Assembly (NCBI GenBank): GCA_036558905.1
Contig: DATBER010000123.1
Location: 1 to 33,946 of the forward strand
Reading direction: 5' to 3'
Origin: DASXRA01 sp036558905
GTDB lineage: Bacteria > Actinomycetota > Actinomycetes > Mycobacteriales > Jatrophihabitantaceae
Length of the DNA: 33,946 nucleotides
Below are positions 25,038 through 32,217 of this stretch, in pieces. Under the pieces are notes generated by a model, which worked only from the letters and a program-made list of their open reading frames with translations, had not been told where the DNA came from and ran no database searches. The stretch's first letter is position 1. Each line of letters begins with the position of its first letter. Both the position numbers and the translations under genes were made by a program.

Positions 25038-25387
25038 GAGGCAAAACTAAGCGGCCAGACGCAGGCGTGTACACACAGCCACTGGCCGCGGATCCGCGCG
25101 TAGGTGTCGAGGTATCGGGTGCGCGGCACGCCGGCGATCTTGGTCCGAGCCGACACCACCGCGGTGTCGCCGTCGACGTGAATGATCACCTCCTCGATCG
25201 TCAGCCGGGGCAGCGGGTTCTCCTTCATGTCCTTGACGTAGCGGTCCATGTCCCAGACCTCGCCGGTGGCCCCGTCCAGGTAGGAGAACGAGCGGGACAG
25301 GATCGGCTCGAGCATCAGCCACGAACCGCGTCGGACCGCCTCGATGAATCGCAGGTTGCTCTCGGCCAGTTCCTTGACGTCACTCAT
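25034..25387 (-). CDS. SnoaL/NTF2-like protein (DUF4440 type)
   Basis: 117 residues with the cone-shaped NTF2 pattern: an N-terminal helix (VKELAESNLRFIEAVRRGSW), LEPILSRSFSYLDGATGEVWDMDRYVKDM, and strands VIIHVDGDTAVVSARTKI / RYLDTYARIRGQWLCVHACVW. The family includes small isomerases, cyclases and binding proteins; activity here is unknown. First gene of a two-gene minus-strand operon with the ArsR-type regulator, and divergent from the MarR gene with 158 bp between starts. Confidence 0.85.
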   Translation of the reverse strand: MSDVKELAESNLRFIEAVRRGSWLMLEPILSRSFSYLDGATGEVWDMDRYVKDMKENPLPRLTIEEVIIHVDGDTAVVSARTKIAGVPRTRYLDTYARIRGQWLCVHACVWPLSFAS

Positions 25388-25507
25388 GAGCGGAAGGCTC
25401 GCGCCTCCGCGGATCAGGCATCAACGATTCGCTCCTGGCTGAATCCACGGCGCGTGATCGAAAAGGCGTTGCGGGAACATCTCCACCCCGAGGATGCTTG
25501 TACCAAC

Positions 25508-25517
25508 CAACTAGTTG
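25508..25517. promoter_or_regulatory. Putative MarR operator CAACTAGTTG
   Basis: A perfect 10-bp palindrome lies 28 bp upstream of the MarR start codon and just before the ribosome site (AGGAGGT, 25534-25540). MarR repressors usually bind such A/T-centred dyads in their own promoters. Confidence 0.5.
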
Positions 25518-25545
25518 CGTGGCGCATCTAAACAGGAGGTGGCGG

Positions 25546-26079
25546 ATGTCAGTGACGCCGGTTGACAACGCCCCGTCCGTGCAGGACATCGACGAGCTGG
25601 CCACCACATTCAGCCGCCTGATGCGCACCTTCAACCGGGCCCGGCAGCAATTCCTGGCCAACGCCCGGCACAACGTCGAGTGGTCGTCGCAGCTGCTGAT
25701 CTCGGTCGTGGTGAACGAGGGCCCGTTGCGGGCCGGCACGCTGGCCGAGCTCGTGCAGTCCGACGCCTCGACGGTCAGCCGCCAGGTGGCCCAGCTGGTC
25801 AAGGACGGCTATCTCGAACGTCGGGCCGATCCGGCCGACGGGCGGGCCAGCCTGCTCGTCGCCACGCCGCAGGGCCTCGAACTGCATCAGGACCATATGC
25901 AAGTGCGAAATGAGCACTTTCGCCGCATGCTGGACCAGTGGAGCGAGCGGGACGTCCGCCGCTTCTCCACGTTGCTGCGCCGCTTCACGGACGACTTTCT
26001 GAACAGCAAGAAGGGCTGGTTCGACGAGAACGGCGAACCCGTCCGAGAGGCGGCCAACGCGTCGCAGAGGGAGAGCTGA
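25546..26079 (+). CDS. MarR family transcriptional regulator
   Basis: 177 residues. The winged-helix core is QLLISVVVNEGPLRAGTLAELVQSDASTVSRQVAQLVKDGYLERRADPADGRASLLVATPQG, with the DxR wing typical of MarR. ATG at 25546 is fixed by AGGAGGT five bases upstream. Its TGA shares one base with the ATG of the exporter gene (TGATG), so regulator and exporter are coupled. Likely ligand: a compound exported by the pump or oxidised by the monooxygenase of the same operon. Confidence 0.93.
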   Translation: MSVTPVDNAPSVQDIDELATTFSRLMRTFNRARQQFLANARHNVEWSSQLLISVVVNEGPLRAGTLAELVQSDASTVSRQVAQLVKDGYLERRADPADGRASLLVATPQGLELHQDHMQVRNEHFRRMLDQWSERDVRRFSTLLRRFTDDFLNSKKGWFDENGEPVREAANASQRES

Positions 26080-27779
26080 TGACCACCACCGCGGCCGCGC
26101 CGGCCCGGGAGGGCGCGCTGACTCACCGGCAGGTGCTGACAATCCTGACCGGCCTGCTGCTCGGCATGTTCCTCGGCGCGCTGGACCAGACGATCGTCTC
26201 CACGGCGATCCGGCGGATCGGCGACGACCTGCACGGCCTGTCGGTGCAGGCCTGGGTCACCACAGCCTTCCTGATCACGTCGACGATCGCGACGCCGCTG
26301 TACGGAAAGCTGTCCGACATCTACGGCCGCAAGCCGCTGTTCCTGATCGCGATCAGCGTCTTCATCGTCGGGTCGGCGCTCTGTGGGCTGGCAACCTCGA
26401 TGTACATGCTGGCTGCATTCCGCGCGTTCCAGGGCATCGGCGCAGGCGGGCTGTTCTCGATGGCGCTGGCGATCATGGCCGACATCGTGTCGCCGCAGCA
26501 ACGTCCGCGCTACATGGGCTACTTCATGGCCACGTTTGCCACGTCGAGCGTGCTCGGCCCGCTGATCGGCGGCTTCCTGTCCGGGCAGGACTCGATCCTC
26601 GGCGTCACCGGCTGGCGGTGGATCTTCTACGTCAACGTCCCGATCGGCTTGATCGCGCTGGTGGTCGTGAACCGCCGGCTGCAGCTGCCGACGCACGCCC
26701 GCACCGACCACGGCATCGACTGGCAGGGTGCCACCGCTCTGGTGATCGGCCTGGTGCCGTTGCTGATCATCGCCGAGCAGGGCCGGGAGTGGGGCTGGGC
26801 CTCGGGCGGCGCGTTCGCCTGCTACCTGATCGGCGCCGCCGGGCTGGCCGCCTTCGTCTGGATCGAGGGCCGGATGGGCTCCGACGCGCTGATCCCGTTG
26901 CGGCTGTTCCGGTCCGGGCCGTTCACGGTGGGCGCCGCGCAGTCGTTCGTGATCGGTATCGGCATGTTCGGCGGCATCGCATCGATCCCGCTGTACCTGC
27001 AGATCGTCAAGAACGCCTCGCCGACCAAGGCCGGCCTGCTGACCCTGCCGCTCGTGCTGGGCATCATGGTCGCCTCGATGAGTGCCGGGCAGTTCACGTC
27101 CCGGACCGGCCGGTACAAGATCTTCCCGATCGCCGGCAGCGCGCTGTTCGTGGTGTCGATGTTCCTGCTGTTCACGGTGGGAGCGGACACGCCGCTGTGG
27201 CAGACCGACATCTACATGCTGCTGTTCGGCGCCGGCCTGGGCCTGAACATGCAGACGATCCAGCTGGCCATGCAGAACGCCGTGCCGCCACGCGACATCG
27301 GCGTGGCCACGTCGTCCGGCACGTTCTTCCGGCAGGTCGGCGGCACCCTTGGTACGGCGGTGTTCCTGTCGATCCTGTTCTCGGCCGCCCCGCACAAGAT
27401 CAGCGCGGCGTACGACAAGGCCCAGCAGACTGCCGACTTCCAGGCGGCGGCGGCCGCGCATCCGGACCAGACGAAGCTGCTCAGTGGCGGCACCGGCAGC
27501 CTGAACGACACGTCGTTCGTGCAGAAGCTCGACCCCACGCTGGCCCATCCGTTCCAGGTCGGCTTCTCGCAGGCGATGGACCTCGTGTTCCTCACCGGGG
27601 CAATCGTCCTGATCATCGCCGTCGCGCTCGCGCTGTTCCTCAAGGAGGTGCCGCTGCGCAAGGTGTCCGGCATCGAGGCGGTGCGCATGGAGGCCGAGGC
27701 CAATGTGACGGGCGGCTCGGATCCGAGCGGCGCCACGCACGTCCCGGCCGAGCCCGAGCCCAAGCCTGCGGCACCATAG
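26079..27779 (+). CDS. DHA2 family (EmrB/QacA-type) MFS drug exporter
   Basis: 566 residues, 14 predicted helices. FLGALDQTIVSTAIRRI (motif D1), LYGKLSDIYGRKPLFL (motif A) and SSVLGPLIGGFLS (antiporter motif C) define a proton-driven multidrug exporter. A loop of about 50 residues before the last helix (residues about 440-500, FSAAPHKISAAYDKAQQTAD...) is usual for the family. ATG at 26079 overlaps the MarR stop, after GAGGGAGAG. Only 4 bp separate it from the hexapeptide-protein gene, so the MarR gene, pump, hexapeptide protein and monooxygenase look like one transcript. Confidence 0.94.
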   Translation: MTTTAAAPAREGALTHRQVLTILTGLLLGMFLGALDQTIVSTAIRRIGDDLHGLSVQAWVTTAFLITSTIATPLYGKLSDIYGRKPLFLIAISVFIVGSALCGLATSMYMLAAFRAFQGIGAGGLFSMALAIMADIVSPQQRPRYMGYFMATFATSSVLGPLIGGFLSGQDSILGVTGWRWIFYVNVPIGLIALVVVNRRLQLPTHARTDHGIDWQGATALVIGLVPLLIIAEQGREWGWASGGAFACYLIGAAGLAAFVWIEGRMGSDALIPLRLFRSGPFTVGAAQSFVIGIGMFGGIASIPLYLQIVKNASPTKAGLLTLPLVLGIMVASMSAGQFTSRTGRYKIFPIAGSALFVVSMFLLFTVGADTPLWQTDIYMLLFGAGLGLNMQTIQLAMQNAVPPRDIGVATSSGTFFRQVGGTLGTAVFLSILFSAAPHKISAAYDKAQQTADFQAAAAAHPDQTKLLSGGTGSLNDTSFVQKLDPTLAHPFQVGFSQAMDLVFLTGAIVLIIAVALALFLKEVPLRKVSGIEAVRMEAEANVTGGSDPSGATHVPAEPEPKPAAP

Positions 27780-27783
27780 GGGC

Positions 27784-28395
27784 ATGTGGCTGCGGCATCG
27801 CGACGCTGAACCGACGGTCGATCCGAGCGCGTACGTGGCGCCGAGCGCGGTGCTGAGCGGCGACGTTCGGATCGGACCGGACAGCCGAGTGCTGCACGGC
27901 GCGGTGTTGACCGCCGACGGCGGCCCGGTCCGAGTCGGCGCCAATTGCGTGATCATGGAGCAGGCCGTACTGCGTGGTACGCGGCCGCACCCGCTCGTCA
28001 TCGGCGACCACGTCCTCGTCGGCCCCCACGCGTACCTGACCGGCTGCGAGATCGCCGACGACGTGTTCATCGCCACCGGCGCCAGGATATTCAACGGCGC
28101 CCGGATGGGCCGGGCCAGCCGGGTCGGGCTCGGCGGCACCGTGCACATCGGCACCCACCTCGCCGACGAGCAGAACGTGCCGATCGGATGGATCGCGGTG
28201 GGCGATCCGGCTCAGGCGCATCCCCCGGGCGATGCCGAGCCCATCATGGCCGGACTGCGCGATCAGGGCGGTTTCCTGCCCTACGTGTTCGGCGTCGAGG
28301 ACACCGGCGATCGGGGCGAATTGATGCGCACCACGATGACCCGCTACGTCAAGGCGCTCGGCCGCCACCGCGACGACACCGAGTTGCGGCCATGA
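27784..28395 (+). CDS. Left-handed beta-helix protein, gamma-carbonic-anhydrase-like but probably not catalytic
   Basis: 203 residues. Hexapeptide repeats run through about 15-145 (APSAVLSGDVRIGPDSRVLHGAVL; PLVIGDHVLVGPHAYLTGCEIADDVFIATGARIF). Overall order matches gamma-carbonic anhydrases. However, where the family has VGHxxxLHGC with two zinc-binding His, this protein has VGPHAYLTGC: Pro at the first and Thr at the second, with only H69 and H82 nearby. Carbonic anhydrase activity is therefore doubtful. ATG at 27784, and its stop overlaps the monooxygenase ATG (ATGA), which suggests a joint role. Confidence 0.8.
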   Translation: MWLRHRDAEPTVDPSAYVAPSAVLSGDVRIGPDSRVLHGAVLTADGGPVRVGANCVIMEQAVLRGTRPHPLVIGDHVLVGPHAYLTGCEIADDVFIATGARIFNGARMGRASRVGLGGTVHIGTHLADEQNVPIGWIAVGDPAQAHPPGDAEPIMAGLRDQGGFLPYVFGVEDTGDRGELMRTTMTRYVKALGRHRDDTELRP

Positions 28396-29849
28396 CCGCC
28401 GTCGAGTACGTCGACGTACTGATCATCGGGGCCGGCCTGTCCGGCATCGGTGCGGCCTGCCAGTTGCGGCGGCAGTGCCCGGGCAAGACGTTCGCAATCG
28501 TCGAGGCCCGCGACGCGATCGGCGGCACCTGGGACCTGTTTCGATACCCCGGCGTACGGTCCGACTCGGACATGTTCACGCTCGGCTTCTCGTTCCGTCC
28601 GTGGTCGTCGAGCAAGGCCATCGCCGACGGGCCAGCCATCCGCGAATACATCCGCGACACGGCCCGCGAGTACGACCTGGAGTCGGCGATCCGCTTCGGC
28701 CACCGGGTCGTGAGGGCTGACTGGTCGTCGGCCGACGCGCGGTGGACCGTCTCAGCCGAAGATACCGGCACGGGCCGAGTCGTACAGCTGAGCTGTGCGT
28801 TCCTGTTCTCGTGCACCGGTTACTACAACTACGACCAGGGACATGAGCCGGTGTTCGCCGGCCAGGACGAGTTCCACGGTCAGATCGTGCACCCGCAACA
28901 CTGGCCCGACGACCTCGACTTCGCCGGGCAGCGCGTGGTCGTGATCGGCAGCGGCGCCACGGCGGTCACGCTCGTTCCGGCCATGGCCGACCAGGCGAAG
29001 CACGTGACGATGGTGCAGCGCTCGCCGAGTTACGTTCTGTCGCTGCCGTCGGTGGACGTCATCGCCGACGGGCTGCGTCGCGTCCTGCCGGCCGGCGCCG
29101 CTCACTCGATCATCCGCTGGAAGAACGTCCTGCTGATGACGCTGATCTACCAGCTCAGCCAGCGGGCGCCCAAGCTGATGCGGCGCCTGCTGCGCAAGGC
29201 CGCCGCGGCGCGATTGCCCGAGGGGTACGAGCTCGACACACACTTCAACCCGCGCTACGACCCGTGGGACCAGCGCCTGTGCTTCGTCCCGGACGGTGAC
29301 CTGTTCAAGACGGTACGGGCCGGGCGGGCGTCGATCGTCACCGGCGAGATCGAAAGGTTCACCCCGGGCGGGCTGCGTATGGCGTCCGGGCAGGAACTGG
29401 ACGCCGACTTGATCATCACCGCGACCGGGCTGCGGCTGCTCGTGATCGGGGGCGTGCAGCTCACCGTCGACGGCGTGCCGGTCGATCTGGCCGACACGGT
29501 GGCCTACAAGGGCTTGATGATCTCGGGCGTGCCCAACTTGGCACTAGCCATCGGCTACACGAACGCGTCGTGGACGCTCAAGTGCGACCTGATCGTCAAG
29601 TACGTGTGCCGGCTGCTGAACTACATGGACGCCCACGACTACCAGGTCGTGATGCCGCAGTCACCGACGTCCGGACGGTTACGCCCCCTGATCGATCTAC
29701 AGTCCGGCTACATACTGCGGGGTATTGACAAGCTGCCCAAGCAGGGTTCGGCCGCGCCCTGGCGCGTGTACCAGAACTACCTGCGTGATGTGTACCTGCT
29801 GCGGCGCGGTCCGGTCTCCGACGCCGGCGTGCGATTCGACGGGCGGTAG
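28392..29849 (+). CDS. EthA-like FAD-containing Baeyer-Villiger monooxygenase
   Basis: 485 residues. FAD fold LIIGAGLSGIGAA (13-18), GGTWDLFRYPGVRSDSDMFT, the Baeyer-Villiger fingerprint FHGQIVHPQHWP (161-172), and the NADPH fold VVVIGSGATAV (186-190). From memory the sequence follows M. tuberculosis EthA almost block by block (RWKNVL, PEGYELDTHFNPRYDPWDQRLC, IITATGL, GYTNASWTLK, LPKQGS). EthA oxidises ketones and thioamides and activates ethionamide. It is coupled to the hexapeptide gene by ATGA and ends a MarR-controlled cluster with an exporter, a plausible detoxification or modification/export unit. Confidence 0.93.
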   Translation: MTAVEYVDVLIIGAGLSGIGAACQLRRQCPGKTFAIVEARDAIGGTWDLFRYPGVRSDSDMFTLGFSFRPWSSSKAIADGPAIREYIRDTAREYDLESAIRFGHRVVRADWSSADARWTVSAEDTGTGRVVQLSCAFLFSCTGYYNYDQGHEPVFAGQDEFHGQIVHPQHWPDDLDFAGQRVVVIGSGATAVTLVPAMADQAKHVTMVQRSPSYVLSLPSVDVIADGLRRVLPAGAAHSIIRWKNVLLMTLIYQLSQRAPKLMRRLLRKAAAARLPEGYELDTHFNPRYDPWDQRLCFVPDGDLFKTVRAGRASIVTGEIERFTPGGLRMASGQELDADLIITATGLRLLVIGGVQLTVDGVPVDLADTVAYKGLMISGVPNLALAIGYTNASWTLKCDLIVKYVCRLLNYMDAHDYQVVMPQSPTSGRLRPLIDLQSGYILRGIDKLPKQGSAAPWRVYQNYLRDVYLLRRGPVSDAGVRFDGR

Positions 29850-29859
29850 CGCCGCGGCA

Positions 29860-30006
29860 TCCGAGACCGCCATCGGCAATCAGAACCTGAACGCCGGCAC
29901 CGGCCATGCCGGCGGCATCGAGGACATCACCGGCGGCACCGGGCAGTATGCCGGCGCCAGCGGCTTCACGTACGTCGAGCGGCATCCGGAGAACCAGCAC
30001 TCGTCG
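29860..30006 (+). pseudogene. Fragment of a dirigent/allene-oxide-cyclase-barrel-like secreted protein
   Basis: The plus frame reads AIGNQNLNAGTGHAGGIEDI, then TGGTGQYAGASGFTYVERHP. The G(T/A)G-x-IEDITGGTG-x-YAGA-x-G pattern is that of bacterial members of the dirigent / allene oxide cyclase barrel families. Only the central strands are present: no start, signal peptide or proper end, and the frame turns into low-complexity sequence after about 30006. The gap between the monooxygenase and the DUF6069-like gene (29850-30337) holds nothing else but this remnant and a terminator. Confidence 0.45.
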
Positions 30007-30278
30007 CCCAGGTCCACGGCCAGATCTGCCGGGCCCGGTAACGGCACCACCGGTCGCGTCCGCAATATGCGATCAGCAGCAGGGTGGCCGGCGCCGCTGC
30101 CGGCCAACCCTGCCGCCGTCCCCGCACCCACACTGGCGCGAGCAGATTCCACCGCCACCGCTATGGGTGGCCAAACGGGCTCCCACCCCCATCATCGCCG
30201 ATACCCACGCTAGGTCGGCGGACCTATGAAATGGGCGGGTCGTTCTCACGCTCCCTTCAGGAGCGGTCTCGACAAAGG

Positions 30279-30314
30279 AACCGGCCGGACGCTGGTCTCT
30301 GCGTCCGGCCGGTT
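30279..30314 (-). terminator. Terminator of the DUF6069-like gene
   Basis: AACCGGCCGGACGC, an 8-nt loop and the exact complement give a perfect 14-bp stem 23 bp past the minus-strand stop codon. Read leftward it is followed by a pyrimidine-rich stretch (TTCCTTTGTC). Confidence 0.8.
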
Positions 30315-30337
30315 GGGCCGTCGGTACGGGGCTGCCG

Positions 30338-30811
30338 CTACCGCTCGCTGCGGGCGTTGACGGCGGCCATCGGCACGAGCAGCAGCACGCTCAGGCCGAC
30401 CATCAGGTTCGTCGCGGCGAACACGATGTGCGACGTCAGCGCCGCGGTGGTCGTGAACGGCAGCAGCACGGCCAGGAGCGTGAGGACCGAGATCAGCCAG
30501 CTGTAGTAGACCGTCGGACGCGGGCAGATGTGCAGTAAGGCGTTGTACACAGCGGCGGCGGCGAACACGATCGCAGCGGCGACCAGGCCGTACGTGGCGG
30601 CCGGCACCGGCGTCGCGGCGGCGCCGGAGCCGAGCTGCACCGGCACGTGCACGATGTCGTGGGCGATGATCAGGCCGATGACGCCGAGCAGTGCGGTGAC
30701 GACGGCGGTCATGGCGGCCCCGACCCAGTAGCGGGCCTGATCGATGCGGGGCGCTGCAGTGGTGGTCGTGGTGGTGGGCGTCCACTCGGTGGTGGCGGTT
30801 GTGGCGGTCAT
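30338..30811 (-). CDS. DUF6069-like four-helix membrane protein
   Basis: 157 residues. A Thr-rich N-terminus (TATTATTEWTPTTTTTTAAP) leads into four membrane helices: YWVGAAMTAVVTALLGVIGLII, TYGLVAAAIVFAAAAVYNALL, YYSWLISVLTLLAVLLPF and IVFAATNLMVGLSVLLLVPMA. The short size and topology match the DUF6069 family of actinobacterial membrane proteins with no known role. ATG at 30811 is preferred because GAAGGAAAG lies just upstream on the minus strand; an in-frame upstream extension to 30880 is basic and lacks a ribosome site. Confidence 0.8.
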   Translation of the reverse strand: MTATTATTEWTPTTTTTTAAPRIDQARYWVGAAMTAVVTALLGVIGLIIAHDIVHVPVQLGSGAAATPVPAATYGLVAAAIVFAAAAVYNALLHICPRPTVYYSWLISVLTLLAVLLPFTTTAALTSHIVFAATNLMVGLSVLLLVPMAAVNARSER

Positions 30812-30942
30812 TGGACTTTCCTTCTCGTCCCGGCTTCGTTGCCGGCTGAACTCAGTTTCGGCCGGTCCGGCGGCCGCCACCGTCGGACAACCGGGCGATC
30901 AAGGGGCTGAGGTGATGTCCCCTGATCGGTGGAGTCCTGTGC

Positions 30943-31074
30943 TACGTTCGAGCGCGCTGTGCGCAACTGCGAATTGAGGAGGTGAGTCCGATCAACACCA
31001 CGACAGGTCGGGGCTCCCTCCCTCGCACGGCCTAGGGAGCGCCCGCAGCAGGCATCCCGAAAGGCCGAAACGCT
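30943..31074 (+). promoter_or_regulatory. Structured 5' leader with possible 17-codon leader peptide upstream of the hydrolase gene
   Basis: A possible -10 TACGTT lies at 30943-30948. GAGGAG is followed at once by GTG (30982), opening a 17-codon frame (VSPINTTTGRGSLPRTA) that stops at 31033-31035. The end of this frame and its stop sit in a stem-loop GCTCCCT (31013-31019) / AGGGAGC (31034-31040). The hydrolase ATG follows 39 bp after the stop, with GAAAGG at 31059-31064. The layout resembles a translated or structured leader, but GAGGAG is too close to the GTG for a normal start, so an untranslated RNA element is as likely. Confidence 0.4.
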
Positions 31075-31797
31075 ATGCGCTTCACCTCATCGACGTCGTC
31101 CGACGGCGTGCACGAACAGCTCTTCACGATAGGCGAGATCCCCGGAGTCCTCTGGACGCCGGCCGGTTCCTCCGGTGCTCGCCCCCTGATCCTTATGGGC
31201 CACGGCGGCGGCCAGCACAAGAAGGCCCCCGACATGGTGGCCAATGCGCGTCGCTTCGTGGGCGAGGGTTTCGTGGTGACGGCGGTCGACGTGCCCGGCC
31301 ACGGTGACCGCCCGACGGTCGAGCAGTACGACCGGATCGTGACCGAGAACCAGGCCCGGGTGGCGGCCGGCGAGGAGCTGGCTCCGCTGATCGCCAACTT
31401 CCAGGCCCTCGTGGCTCGGCAGACCGTCCCGGAATGGCAGGCCGTCCTGGACGCGCTCCTATCGCAGATCGGCCCGGCGCCGGTCGGCTATTGGGGCGTG
31501 TCCTTGGGCTGCGGGCTCGGCGTCCCGTTCGTCGCCGCCGAGCCCCGAGTCCGCGCGGCCGTGCTGGGCCTGGGCGGAGCGCTCGCCTCGGCCGACGCCG
31601 CCGCGCAGATCACCGTCCCGGTGCGGTTCCTCGCCCAATGGGACGACGAGCGGATCCCGCGGGAGCAGTGCCTGGCGTTGTTCGACGCCTTCGCCTCCGC
31701 GGAGAAGTCCCTGCACGCCAACCCCGGCAAGCACGGCGATGTCCCGGCATTCGAGCTCGACAGTTCGGCGCGCTTCTTCGCTCAGCATCTCGGGTAG
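31075..31797 (+). CDS. Alpha/beta hydrolase family protein
   Basis: 240 residues. The oxyanion-hole segment ILMGHGGGQHKK, VVTAVDVPGHGDRP, the nucleophile elbow GYWGVSLGCGLG with S143, acid D190 or D191 (LAQWDDERIP) and H220 (NPGKHGDVP) form a complete triad in the right order. The family includes esterases, dienelactone hydrolases and peptidases; the substrate is unknown. ATG at 31075 is supported by GAAAGG upstream. It is convergent with the two-gene system to its right; 51 bp between the stops mark a change in base composition. Confidence 0.88.
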   Translation: MRFTSSTSSDGVHEQLFTIGEIPGVLWTPAGSSGARPLILMGHGGGQHKKAPDMVANARRFVGEGFVVTAVDVPGHGDRPTVEQYDRIVTENQARVAAGEELAPLIANFQALVARQTVPEWQAVLDALLSQIGPAPVGYWGVSLGCGLGVPFVAAEPRVRAAVLGLGGALASADAAAQITVPVRFLAQWDDERIPREQCLALFDAFASAEKSLHANPGKHGDVPAFELDSSARFFAQHLG

Positions 31798-31848
31798 CGC
31801 CGGCGGCGAAGGGACGGCTGAGCCCGTGCGAAGCGAATTTTCCTACCG

Positions 31849-32217
31849 CTAAAGGTGTCCGACAGCAGAGCGGATGCTTTCTATCGCCGCGGCGAAATCA
31901 GCGACAGGAACGGCCGCTGACGCCGCTGTCGCGAGTAGCGCCTTGATTCGGTCGAGCTGCTGCGCGATCCGGCCCTGATCGGGTTGACGCATGGCCGCTT
32001 CGGTCTTGACCGACTCGGCCAGGGCTCGGATGTTGCTTACGACTGCTTCGTCGAGGCCGTACGGCTTGAGCGCCGTTAGGAATGCGTCCAGTTGTGGGGA
32101 TATGCTCTCTTTGGCTGACACGCTCTGTATCGAGTCTCCAGCGCTTGCTCCTTTCCCGACCGCTATAGGAGAGTTCGTAACGCTTCCGCCGACACTGATA
32201 GAGTATTCCTCAGCCAT
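31849..32217 (-). CDS. Small soluble protein: N-terminal Gly/Ser beta motif plus C-terminal helical domain (partner in a two-gene system)
   Basis: 122 residues. The N-terminus carries ISVGGSVTNSPIAVGKGAS (residues 7-25), a Gly/Ser/Asn/Val motif with an I-A-V-G core. A linker leads to a helical domain of about 80 residues (QLDAFLTALKPYGLDEAVVSNIRALAESVKTEA... RIAQQLDRIKALLATAASAAVPVADFAAAIESIRSAV). That domain resembles DUF5955-like tails I recall from actinobacterial proteins; this is memory, not a search result. The motif is repeated at the C-terminus of the protein encoded just upstream. ATG at 32217 has AGGAAGG upstream on the minus strand and overlaps the upstream gene by 8 nt. Codon use is more A/T-rich than in the pur genes. 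Confidence 0.8.
   Translation of the reverse strand: MAEEYSISVGGSVTNSPIAVGKGASAGDSIQSVSAKESISPQLDAFLTALKPYGLDEAVVSNIRALAESVKTEAAMRQPDQGRIAQQLDRIKALLATAASAAVPVADFAAAIESIRSAVGHL

Noticed and set aside
25887..28154. 755-codon open frame antisense to the exporter
   Set aside because: Runs through two well-identified genes and has low-complexity shadow composition.
30084..30230. Short Pro/Arg/His-rich plus-strand frames after the barrel fragment
   Set aside because: Low-complexity, no start with a ribosome site, no family resemblance.
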